Assembly: GCA_002943765.1 (NCBI GenBank)
Contig: PQWQ01000001.1
Location: 124,001-188,000 of the forward strand
Source of the DNA: Psoroptes ovis
Taxonomy: Eukaryota; Arthropoda; Arachnida; Sarcoptiformes; Psoroptidae
Length of the DNA stretch: 64,000 bases
Reading direction: 5' to 3'
Below, piece by piece: positions 12,298 through 22,285 of this stretch. A program made the translations under genes and the position numbers. The number at the start of each line of letters is the position of its first letter. Position 1 is the stretch's first letter. The notes under the pieces were generated by a model. The model was not told the origin of the DNA, did not search any database, and saw nothing but the letters and a program-made list of their open reading frames with translations.

Positions 12298-13132
12298 TAT
12301 TTAAATGTCGCTTGTCATTTTTTCAAAAAAAAAAGTAATTCATCAAAATCAAAACCATTCATTCATTCTGATATTTTCTGAAAAGCAATATTTAATCAAT
12401 TATTGTGTCTAAAATCTAAGGCTTAGAGTCTAAGCAATGAGTCGTGTGTGTTTCTATGTCGTGTATTTGTCGTGTTTTTGGTCAAAAGATTTCATAGATT
12501 CGATAAGAGAATGAAAACTAAATTTGAAAATTTGATTAATTGCAGAGTCTTTTCAAATGGGAAAGATAGATAGAAAATATGCAAATGAATCCAGTTTGTT
12601 AATTTGTTCAAATAATTCATTTGTTTCATTTATTTCGTTTGTTTTTTGTGAATGAAATTTGAACTGAAAATTTTTAATAAATAAATGAAAATATCAATGA
12701 AAACCATATGACCATAAAATGATTTTTGTACACAATTCATTTAAATCATTTTTGAAAAAAAAGAAAAATTAAAAACTTTAATTATGACACATGTGTGTGT
12801 GTAAGACGTGTACGACATGTATGTATTTTCAATGAATTGAAATTTTCAAAAATTTCCATTTTTTGAAACAACAACAGCAACAATCCATCATCATCTCTGT
12901 ACACTTAATTATGTTTTGTTAATCTTGAATTATTGAATGAAATATGAATTTTGTGTGTGTGTGTACATTCAAAGCGTGTGTCTGTTCTGTATGTGTGTTT
13001 GATTGTCAGTGTGTTACACATATTTCAAAAAATAGAAGAAAATGAAAAGAAAAAATCTTATTATCTTAATTATATATGAATTGTTTAAAAAAAACAAACA
13101 AACAAATGTATATTTATATTTAAATAAGCATA

Positions 13133-13213
13133 TTATGTTGTCCGAAAAGTTCATTCCGCTTCATTCAATAGAGTTACTCATGAAAATTGGCCATAACTTT
13201 ACCGGCAACCTAA
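13133..13213 (+). mobile_element. Mariner-type MITE copy 7, type B
   Basis: 81 bp with TA at the left. Type B centre in the + orientation (CGCTTCATTCAATAGAG). The right arm has decayed (ACTTTACCGGCAACC). Confidence 0.82.
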
Positions 13214-13420
13214 TTTTGTGTGTAGATAATTATCATTTAATTGTATGCACATATTTTTACCATAATTGCCATTATCACTGTTGTTGTTGCTGTTTGTTTG
13301 GTTGTTGTATCATTTATCTTTATTTATCAAATATAACGACAACAACCATACCATAGTGATAATTATAATTACAATATAATTATGATGATTATTATTTTCA
13401 TACATTTCTATTCATTTTTA

Positions 13421-13499
13421 TTAGGTTGTCCGAAAAGTTCGGGCCAATTTCAAGAGCAACTCTATTGATTAAGCCGAATGAACTTTTCGGACAACCTAA
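13421..13499 (-). mobile_element. Mariner-type MITE copy 8, type B inverted
   Basis: 79 bp with flanking TA and clean ends (TTAGGTTGTCCGAAAAGTT and its reverse complement). The type B centre is inverted relative to copy 1 (CTCTATTGATTAAGCCGAATG). Confidence 0.9.
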
Positions 13500-13803
13500 T
13501 ATAATAATAATAATAATAATAACAACAATGATAATTATATGTGAATTGGTCGAAATGTTTTTGTCTGAAAATTGTTTTGAAATTTGAAAACATACATGTG
13601 ATTATTATAATTATTTCAATAAATAATTATAATGTATTAATAATCATATCATTTGTATGTATTAATTAAACTAAATAATTAAACTAGTAAATACAAAAGC
13701 AACAAGGCAATTTGCACCTATCACACTCATATATTTGTTATATATATTAAGGTATATAATAGAGGACACAATATTAAATGAAATGAAAGTAATTTATTTG
13801 ATT

Positions 13804-13855
13804 AATTTCATTTCATATTTCATTTGCCCGTAAATGAAATATGAAATATGAAATT
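13804..13855. repeat. Long hairpin of ATTTC/GAAAT units
   Basis: AATTTCATTTCATATTTCAT... (13804-13825) faces a near reverse complement at 13832-13855 across a 6-nt loop (GCCCGT). It is unrelated to the mariner-type MITEs: it has neither their ends nor flanking TA. Confidence 0.55.
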
Positions 13856-14406
13856 ATTTTTCATTTCAATGTGTTGATTAATGATGAATGATGGTGATGA
13901 AGGTAAAACATGTAGAAAAATAAATAAATATTCATTTATTTATTTATTCACCATGATAAATTCAAAATTCAATATTGAAACATTGAAATTTCAAATTGAA
14001 AATTTCGCTTAAAGACACAAGCAAAAAATTAATTATTTATGATTGATTTTTTCATTTTCTTAAATTGAAAGAAATTGATTCAATATTTTTTTCTTAATTT
14101 CAATATTTTCTTATTTCATTATTCATTCAATGAATTCAATGAATAATGAATTTTCATTTAAAATAAATAGGAAAATTGATTGATTGATTGATTTTCGAGG
14201 GAAAATAAAAATATTGAATGTGTACGAATTGAAATGAACAAGTAAATGAATGAATATGGATAAATGTATGAATATGGATGAATGTGAATGCATTCATAAA
14301 TTCATCAATCAACATTTTATTTTGTGTTCTGTTTGTGTTTGGTTTCATTTCCTAAGATCATAGGTTTTCGAATGTAAGAAAGTACAGTGGAGAAATTTAA
14401 AAAATG

Positions 14407-14487
14407 TCAGGTTGTCCGAAAAGTTTTTGCCGATTTTTCAATAATTTTTCTACGAAATAATCGGCAAAAATTTTGTGGACAACTTAA
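14407..14487. mobile_element. Mariner-type MITE copy 9, type C
   Basis: 81 bp. Left arm GGTTGTCCGAAAAGTTTTTG, centre TTTTTCTACGAAATAATCGG, right arm CAAAAATTTTGTGGACAACT. Terminal bases have changed on both sides, so the TA flanks are no longer clear. Confidence 0.8.
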
Positions 14488-15024
14488 TCAAAAAAAAAAT
14501 TCGGATAAATTAATGAATTATCTCGGTGTGTACAAATCATCATTTATCATTCATTTTTTTTCTGTTCAGATCAATTTTTCAAAACATATTAATCTATTTG
14601 AAATTGTTTTACTTTAGTCGTTGCTGTTTTTAATCATTTTCACTCATTTTTACTTTTCAATTTATCATTATTTTCAATGATTAATACATTTCAATGATTA
14701 ATCGATTAATCAATCGATCAAATCAATCAATCATTCAATCAATCATTATCATTGATGTGTGTAATGATCATTAGTTATAAGTTTGTTTTTGCTTGTTTGT
14801 CATTCATTCATTTAATTTTATATTTTTCGCTTAAATTGTGTGAGTGTAAGTGCATTTCCAACACACACAAACACACACACACACGATTATCGATTATTTC
14901 GATGATCATTTATTATCATTACTTTGTATTATCATTATTTTAAGCGAATACATAGAAACACATATACGATTTTCGGACGATGATTATAATCTCAAATGTT
15001 TTCACAGTCATTTCATTTCATTTA

Positions 15025-15103
15025 TTGGGTTGTCCCATAAGTTCTTGCCTTTTTTTCGTAGAAAATAATTGAAAAATCGACAAGAACTTATGGGACAACC
15101 TAA
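15025..15103. mobile_element. Mariner-type MITE copy 10, type A
   Basis: 79 bp with flanking TA. Outer arms GGTTGTCCCATAAGTTCTTG and CAAGAACTTATGGGACAACC are perfectly complementary. The centre GTAGAAAATAATTG is C-like. Confidence 0.9.
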
Positions 15104-16555
15104 TATTTATTTTTCTTCTGTTTTCTTTTTGATCAATTTATTTTTCTTATCATTGATTAATGAATGAATGATTATCAACAACGACAGCAACAACAACAAC
15201 AGCCAACGAACATGCACGATTCAATAATTATTGAATCGAATTGAGTAATGAGTAATTGAATCGAATTGAATCGAATTGAAATTGAATGATTTTACACAGT
15301 TTGTATTGGTGGTGTGTGTTTGAACTGAAAAAATCGAAGAAAAATGAAAAATGGACACAGATGTTGAATTATTAGATGGTTGAAAACGATTTTTCAAAAC
15401 TTCAAAAATGAGAAAAAATCGATTAAATATCGATTACAATTTATCATTTCGTCGTCATTCGTAGTCATTTGCTTTGAACCATTATTAGTCCATAATAATC
15501 ATTTGTATTTTTATGAATTCTCCTGTTGGGAAATGTATTTAGTTGCGGTGATTTTTTTACCCTGTGTTGTTTACCATTGGTCAGTCCATTTAATCATTGA
15601 AATTTTTGAAAATTTTCGGTCGACAAAATTAGGAAAAAAAGGTGTGTATCTTACTGTCTATGAGTGTTTGTACCTTGTTTATTATTGACAATGAAATTAC
15701 ACTGAATAATAGAATACGACGAAAGTAATTGATATTCACCGAAGCCAAAGCTTAAGGAAAAAAACCATTCATCTTGTTCATAGGTCGTCATTATTTTAAT
15801 GAAAACAATATTCTTGATTTGATTTGATTCATTATTTGGCTATTTTTGTTCAAATAATACAAATTTTCGTCAATCAAAAGTGGCCAAGATCAACATTTTC
15901 ATCATCGACATATTAAAAATGATTTATTATCATGTCTAATCATTATCATAATTATTATGATGATGATCATCATTATAATGAAAATACAATCAACAATCGA
16001 TGATTGGATGTGTGTCTATTCATGCGTACTACTGCTTGTTCATTTGGATATTTGAGATTATTTTCAATGATTTCGGCTCCGTTTGTCGAATCAATATTCA
16101 ACGTTTGTTTATGTGTTATTTGCTTCAATCAATTTCGATCATTAGAGATTCGATTTTAATTTGATTTGATTTCGATTAATTTCACTCTCATTTCACATTC
16201 AATGATAATTGATTGAATGAGTATTGAATGAAATCAGCTGAAAAATCAATGACCAATGTGTATTGATTCATTCATTCATTTATTTGATTATTTATTTTAC
16301 TTTTCTTCAATTTTTGATTTCGATTTTTATCCATTTATTTGGCCAAATTCACATGCAAACAAACATAATTGATGATTGCTCTACACAGCATTCGGTGAAA
16401 ATTGAATAGAAAAACAAACGATTATCATCATCAATCATTCAATTGGCAAAAAAATTGAATGAAATCAAATTAAATAAATTTGTATTTTCACAGATAATTT
16501 TTTTAATGTAAATCGTTGAATTTCTACCTGTCAAATTAAATTTATTATTATTATA
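15104..16555. other. Noc intron segment, nothing recognised
   Basis: AT-rich sequence with CAACAA runs near 15180-15200 and GAATT-type repeats near 15230-15280. A reading frame of about 100 codons at 15380-15688 has no motif and random-looking composition, and I do not call it a gene. Confidence 0.5.
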
Positions 16556-16635
16556 TTAGGTTGTCCGTAAAGTTTTTGCCGATTTTATCGTAGGGAATTA
16601 TGAGAAAATCGGTAAAAACTTATCGGACAGCCAAA
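16556..16635. mobile_element. Mariner-type MITE copy 11, type C
   Basis: 80 bp with flanking TA. Left arm TTGTCCGTAAAGTTTTTGCCG; centre ATCGTAGGGAATTATGAG, shared with copy 32; right arm GGTAAAAACTTATCGGACAGCC. Confidence 0.88.
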
Positions 16636-17781
16636 TAAATAATAGTCCCAATAAGGGGAGAACGATAATAAAACAGATATTTACCAATTTAATCATTTGT
16701 TTTTGTTATTGCTGTTCATTCATTCATTCATTTTTAATCATTTATTATTATCGATTCAAAAATATCAAATTTAATATTTTGAATTATTTAATAATTGAAA
16801 AAAATGGGAAAATTATATTAGCCTTCGGGGTGAATAAACAGAGAGAAAAAAAATCGAAATTTCTTATAATTTCCAGCTTCAAGACGTTTATCTTATGCTT
16901 ATTACATAAAAGTAAGAAATTACAAATCAAATATTAATCAAATACTCGAAAAAAAGTGAAAATTAATGAAAATTAAATGAAATGAATTATTATTATTGAT
17001 TTAATCATACAAAATGAATCATGATTATCCATTGATAACACTGATGATGATGATGATGATGGAAAATTTCAATCTCACGCCCTACATTTGCCTGAATACA
17101 AATCAAATTATGGAAAAATTAAACTTCACACATTCGATTTGCATTCAAACGCCATAATTTTCAATTTTTCTTAAATTTTTCAAAAAAATTTTCCCTCTCA
17201 AACGTTGTCCATATATGTGTAAATATGTATTTGGTGTCCATCCACATAAATAGATCGTAAATATTCTTGGGTTTTTTTTTCGTTCGCTTTCTTTCATTTC
17301 TCTATGAGTAATCAATCAATTATTATGATTACTAGTTAGATTTGTCGTACGATTTGACAAATGGCATCAAATTTGGTTGTCATTTAATGAGAAGAAAATG
17401 AATGGAAATCATTAAAATAATCCTACAAAAAAGAAATATTTCAAAAATTTAATATTTTTCAAATATTTCAATGATTTGAAATCATTGATTCAATTTATGA
17501 TAAAATTATTTTTTTTTTTTTTTGCCTTATCATTGAATGATTGATTTATTTGTTTGTTTATTTGATTTGATTTATTTGATTTGATTCGTTGATTTGATTT
17601 GTTGATTTGAATCATTTGATTTTTTTCTGAAAATCATTTCGCTAATGATCATTATCATTGATTCAACCACACTAATGATGGTTGACATATCATTCAATCA
17701 AAAATTTCAGAAGAAAAAATCAAAGAAAATATTTTTCATGGAAAAAAACAAAAATATGAAATTTCAACATTTCATATAATA

Positions 17782-17862
17782 TAAGGTTGTCCGGAAAGTT
17801 CATTTCGCTTAATCCGATAGAGTTGTTCATGGAGATCGGCCAGAACTTTTCGGACAACCTAA
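17782..17862 (+). mobile_element. Mariner-type MITE copy 12, type B
   Basis: 81 bp with flanking TA. Type B centre in the + orientation (CGCTTAATCCGATAGAGTTG, then ATGGAGATCGGCC). The left terminus has lost the usual second T (TAAGGTTG). Confidence 0.88.
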
Positions 17863-18099
17863 TATGATATTAATGATGATGATGATAATATTTCAAATAA
17901 TTTTAATCATTTGTTTACATGTTTTTCAATTTATTTTCATTTTTTATTTATTTTTTCAAATATTAATAAATAATAATATTAATAATTATGATCATCATCA
18001 GGTTAAATTATCATCAAAAATATTTGAAAAATGAAAAATGAGAATAAACAACATTTTAAGCTTCAATATTAATAATCTTTTATTTTTATTTATTATTTA

Positions 18100-18179
18100 T
18101 TAGGTTGTCCAATAAGTTCTTGCCGATTTTTTCATAATCCCCTACGATATGATCGACAAAAACTTTTCGGACAGCGTAA
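18100..18179. mobile_element. Mariner-type MITE copy 13, type C with mixed arms
   Basis: 80 bp with flanking TA. The left arm CCAATAAGTTCTTGCCG is of one variant and the right arm AAAAACTTTTCGGACAGC of another. The centre CCCCTACGATATGATCG is C-like. Confidence 0.87.
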
Positions 18180-18408
18180 TATATTTGAGAATAAATGAAA
18201 ATAAATAAATTTCAATCAATTTTAATTAGTTTTTCTATTTTTGATAGTTTTGTGCTTGATTCTATTTGTCTTTGCCAAGTAAATACAACTCTTGGAAAAA
18301 ATTTTCGATTAATTTTATCGAATTTTCTTAATTATTTCTTTGAGAAATAATAAAGAAAGCAGGAAAAATCATCAATTATATTTGTGAAATGGACATTTAA
18401 AGATATTA

Positions 18409-18489
18409 TAAGGTTGTCCCATAAGTTCTTGCCGTTTCTTGAGTTGAAAAAAATTTAAAAAAACGGCAAGAACTTATGGGACAACCTAA
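18409..18489. mobile_element. Mariner-type MITE copy 14, type A
   Basis: 81 bp with flanking TA. About 26 bp of perfect arm complementarity (GGTTGTCCCATAAGTTCTTG, then CCGTTT, and the reverse complement). The loop is A-rich. One of the cleanest hairpins in the window. Confidence 0.92.
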
Positions 18490-18744
18490 TATTATGTCCA
18501 AACTTACACACTCATACACACTTAGAACACATCAGTCAGCACAAATTGTTCACTGACAGTGTTGTAGACACCCATTTTTGATTGATGATTGATTATTTTC
18601 GGGGGTTGTCAGTCTTTGAAATTTTTCAAAATTTATTACTGCGTACCGACAACACAACAATTAATTTCAAACATTTCAAAGACAATGATCGATTATTCGT
18701 GTTCGTTTATTTGAACAGAATTTGAGAAACTTGAGACAAAAATA

Positions 18745-18824
18745 TTAGGTTGTCCAAAAAGTTCATTCCGGTTAATCAATAGAGTTGCTGTTGAAAATCG
18801 GGTAAAACTTTTCGGACAACCTAA
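18745..18824 (+). mobile_element. Mariner-type MITE copy 15, type B
   Basis: 80 bp with flanking TA. Type B centre in the + orientation (CGGTTAATCAATAGAGTTGCT). Both ends intact. Confidence 0.9.
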
Positions 18825-19178
18825 TATATTTTGAAAATTTATTTCTTAAATTTCTTATTTGAATTAAACTAAATGCAATTTGAATTGATTACAATCGATA
18901 CCAATCATAATCAATTCAATTAATGATTTAATGTCCAAATAATTGTAAATTTGTATTAATTAATTTCTTGAAATTAAAGAAGAGAAAATTTAATGAATTT
19001 TCAATTCAATGAATCGAATTAAATGGCCATTGAATTGTAAATGTGATAATTGATCAATTTATTATCTGTATGTTCCATACATTCATTACAATTATCATTT
19101 TAATTATCATTCAAGATTTTCAAATTAAAATTTTTTAATTTTGATTTTTTTCGAATAAGAAAATTATGAATTGATTAA

Positions 19179-19258
19179 TTAGGTTGTCCCATAAGTTGTT
19201 GCCGTTTTTTATTTTTTATTTTATTCGAAAAACAGCAATAACTTATGGGACAACCTAA
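19179..19258. mobile_element. Mariner-type MITE copy 16, type A
   Basis: 80 bp. Arms CCCATAAGTTGTTGCCG and CAGCAATAACTTATGGG differ at two paired positions. It sits in a TTAA-rich site, so the exact TA duplication is ambiguous (TTAA is found on both sides). Confidence 0.88.
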
Positions 19259-19360
19259 TTAATTAATTCATAAAATAAATGAATGAATGGTCATGGCTTC
19301 AGGATTTTTTTGATCAGATAATTTTGCTTAGTTTTTCCATGGATTTTTCTCTGCATTTCT

Positions 19361-19410
19361 TTTGATTAATTGTTCATTTTAATTGTCAGATTGACACAGC
19401 TATGAACGAA
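19361..19410. promoter_or_regulatory. Candidate homeodomain/TALE site cluster in the noc intron
   Basis: GATTAATTG and TTTTAATTG are followed by TGTCA-GAT-TGACA (19384-19396), a palindromic pair of TALE-homeodomain-type cores. The surrounding 50 bp is non-repetitive. A regulatory role is inference. Confidence 0.22.
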
Positions 19411-19615
19411 TGAACATTTCACTCTCGGTGTACACATTTTCGACTCATAAATCTGTGTGTACAATCTGTGTATGTGTGGTGGCCTCTATGCTCAGTGTCA
19501 TTTATCATAAATGTGTCATATTTCATATATGAAAATATCTGATAATGGAGTGTAAATCAAATGAAAATTATTTGAAAAAATTTAACGAAGAAAAATAAAA
19601 GATTGAAATAAATTA

Positions 19616-19696
19616 TTAGGTTGTCCGGAAAGTTATGGCCGATTTTCATATGCAACTCTCATTGATTAACCGGAATGAACTTTTCGGACAACCTAA
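19616..19696 (-). mobile_element. Mariner-type MITE copy 17, type B inverted
   Basis: 81 bp with flanking TA. The inverted type B centre (GCAACTCTCATTGATTAACC) lies between clean outer arms. Confidence 0.9.
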
Positions 19697-19893
19697 TATG
19701 ATTTATTATTTGCTGCATAAATAATGAATATGTATCTGTCAGTGTGTTTCTGTGTGTGTGAACTTGTCAGGTGTTGGAAAATGGTTTGAATAAATGAATG
19801 AATGTCTGAATAAATAAATGAATAAATAATAAATAATAATAAATGAATGAATGAATTTATATTCATTTTTTTTACTGTGATTTTTTTTAAATA

Positions 19894-19975
19894 TTAGGTT
19901 GTCCAGAAAGTTTTTGCCAATTTTCCGAATAATTTTCCACTGGAAACCCTGGCGAAAACTTTTCGGACAATCTAA
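19894..19975. mobile_element. Mariner-type MITE copy 18, type C
   Basis: 82 bp with TA at the left. Left arm TTGTCCAGAAAGTTTTTGCC, centre AATAATTTTCCACTGG, right arm GGCGAAAACTTTTCGGACAA. Confidence 0.86.
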
Positions 19976-20365
19976 TCATATATGAAAATGATTTATTTCA
20001 TCTATATTTTATCACAGATAATTTTTGATGATAATAATAATGCTGGAATTTTATATTTTCTCTCTCTTGATATTTTCACTTGAACTGTCATGTATTTGAC
20101 AGTGAATTTATTATTATTATTGAAGTTTTTTCATTTATATCTTTGAATTATGATCAATTTCAATCATAAATTTTGGCAGTTTTTATGCTTGATTTTTGCT
20201 TGATTTTTGATTTTCTGACACCTTGATGCCCTGAAGCTTCTTATTTTTTCTGATTTCTTTGATATTCAATTTATTACAATTTCATTTGATTTTTTTTTCG
20301 CTCGACGAATCAATCATCAATAATCATTGACTGGTTTTATTCCGTATGGCTTTCAAATTGAATTA

Positions 20366-20445
20366 TTAGGTTGTCCCATAAGTTGTTGCCGTTTTTCGAA
20401 TCGAAAAAAATCTAAAAAACGGCAACAACTTATGGGACAACCGAA
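20366..20445. mobile_element. Mariner-type MITE copy 19, type A with a paired arm change
   Basis: 80 bp with flanking TA and a near-perfect hairpin. Compared with other type A copies, both arms carry the matching change GTTGTTGCCG / CGGCAACAAC (20385 G pairs with 20426 C), where the usual pair is GTTCTTGCC / GGCAAGAAC. Complementarity is kept. Confidence 0.93.
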
Positions 20446-20767
20446 TATTTGAAAAACATGGAAAATTTTTATTTTTCGAGATAATAAATGATAATCACCT
20501 GTGTAATAAATATCATGATAATATTTTCATTATTATCATCATAATTCATTGGAAAATATAGAAAACCTGTCATTTTAGTCATTGGAAATGATAAAAAAAA
20601 ATACAAATTTCAAATCTATTAATTGTTAATTCAATGATTTGTGAGTGATATTGGTGGCTGACACATTTCATATCATCACAATAATAATGATAATATTCAC
20701 CCATAACAAATGATTATATTAATAATTGACAGAGATTTCATAAATAATGATGATTGTTTTCAAATTA

Positions 20768-20847
20768 TTGACCTGTCCCATAAGTTCTTGCTGTTTTTCG
20801 AATGAAAAAAAATTTAAAAAACGGCAAGAACTTATGGGACAACATAA
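20768..20847. mobile_element. Mariner-type MITE copy 20, type A
   Basis: 80 bp with flanking TA. Left end TTGACCTGTCCCATAAGTTC; right arm GGCAAGAACTTATGGGACAA. The A-rich loop GAATGAAAAAAAATTT matches other type A copies. Confidence 0.9.
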
Positions 20848-21229
20848 TATACCTTTAAAAATTGATATTTATTTATTAATTCATTCATTTATTCATTGAT
20901 TTATTCGTTTATTTTTCAAATATTTTGATTTTTTGACATAATCTTTATGATTATGATGATGATGATTTGATTGATTTATGATTGATGATTATGACTGTCA
21001 TTATCATCGTTATTATTATTGCTGCTTCAAACGATCATAAAGTGTGCAATATTTATGATGCATCATACATTTATGATCATCATTATCATTGAATGTTTGA
21101 TGGATTTTCCCCCATCGTTGTTGTCATTGCTTTATGAGTGATTCAATGATTTACAAGACACTTGTTTGATTACTTTGATTGATTTTAATGATGATTATAT
21201 CATTTTAAATAATCATTTTATGTACAGAA

Positions 21230-21310
21230 GTTTTAATCATAAGCAAGCTGTCATCTTTACCTGCAGTGTCTTTACGAGTGTAAAATATGATTATGTACCT
21301 GATGTATTTC
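21230..21310. promoter_or_regulatory. Candidate enhancer island in the noc intron
   Basis: A non-repetitive stretch with AATCATAA, CTGTCATC, ACCTGCAG and TTTACGAG (a posterior-Hox-like core) close together. It contrasts with the (GAT)n-rich DNA on both sides. Inference only. Confidence 0.22.
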
Positions 21311-22077
21311 TTTGAATTTCATCATCATTATCACCTTTGGCTATCAGCTTTTGTATGACTAGTTTTATGATATTCAAATATCAAAAAATCCATCAAATTA
21401 ATGATTGAATCATTGCGATTTATTATCACCATTTAAACATTTTTGAAAATAAAAGATTTGTTTTGAATACACATAAATCACTCCGAAAAAACATACAACT
21501 AACAAACAGATAAATAGAATCAGTCACAAAACAAATCTGAAATTTATTATTTCGTTTAGATTTTTTTTCAAAAAAAAATTATAATGAAATCAAATCAAAT
21601 AATAATAATAATAATAAACATTAAAATTTATGATTCAATACAAGATTTTTATTTTTATTTTTTCAGTTTTATGATCCGATTATCTTTCATTTTATTTATT
21701 TATAATCATAAAAAATCGTAATAATAATCAAGCGACGATAATAATAGAAGCGATAAAAAAAATTATGATTCCATGATTATGATTCTACGAAACATACACA
21801 TACAAACATAACATTTTTATGATTATGATCATAAATGATGATGATCATAATCATCATCATCTATTCAACAAATGATCATTAAAATTTTATGAATATTATA
21901 ATCACATCATCAAATTGAATTTTTTCGGAATAATAATAACTGTTGGAATGGCTATGTTGCATCAAATATATTGAAAAAAAGAATTAAAAACTATCGTAAT
22001 ACACAGTGATGAACCAATAATAATAATAATTTGTTTTTTGAATATTTGAAAAATTAAAATAAAAAATCATCATAAAA

Positions 22078-22158
22078 TTAGGTTGTCCGGAAAGTTTTAG
22101 CCAATTTTCGTGAAGCAACTCTATTGATTAAGCGGAATAAACTTTTCGGACAACCTAA
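22078..22158 (-). mobile_element. Mariner-type MITE copy 21, type B inverted
   Basis: 81 bp with TA at the right only. Inverted type B centre (GCAACTCTATTGATTAAGCG). Only 47 bp separate it from copy 22. Confidence 0.88.
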
Positions 22159-22205
22159 TAAATATAGCCTTAAATGAATTGAATGAAATCTGTAATTTTC
22201 ATATA

Positions 22206-22285
22206 TTAAATTGTCCGAAAAGTTCTTAACGATTTTCCAATGCTTTTCCACGATATAACCGGCAAAAACTTTTCGGACGACCTAA
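22206..22285. mobile_element. Mariner-type MITE copy 22, type C
   Basis: 80 bp with flanking TA. Left end TTAAATTGTCCGAAAAGTTC, centre TTTTCCACGATATAACCGG, right arm GCAAAAACTTTTCGGACGAC. Confidence 0.88.

Noticed and set aside
11835..12338. Repeated peptide resembling KFIPLNRIE..MKIGQNFSD in several open frames across the window
   Set aside because: The same peptide arises wherever a type B MITE is read in one frame (for example 468-758, 13042-13356, 48724-48933, 52887-53069). It is a translation of the repeat and gives no evidence of a protein family.
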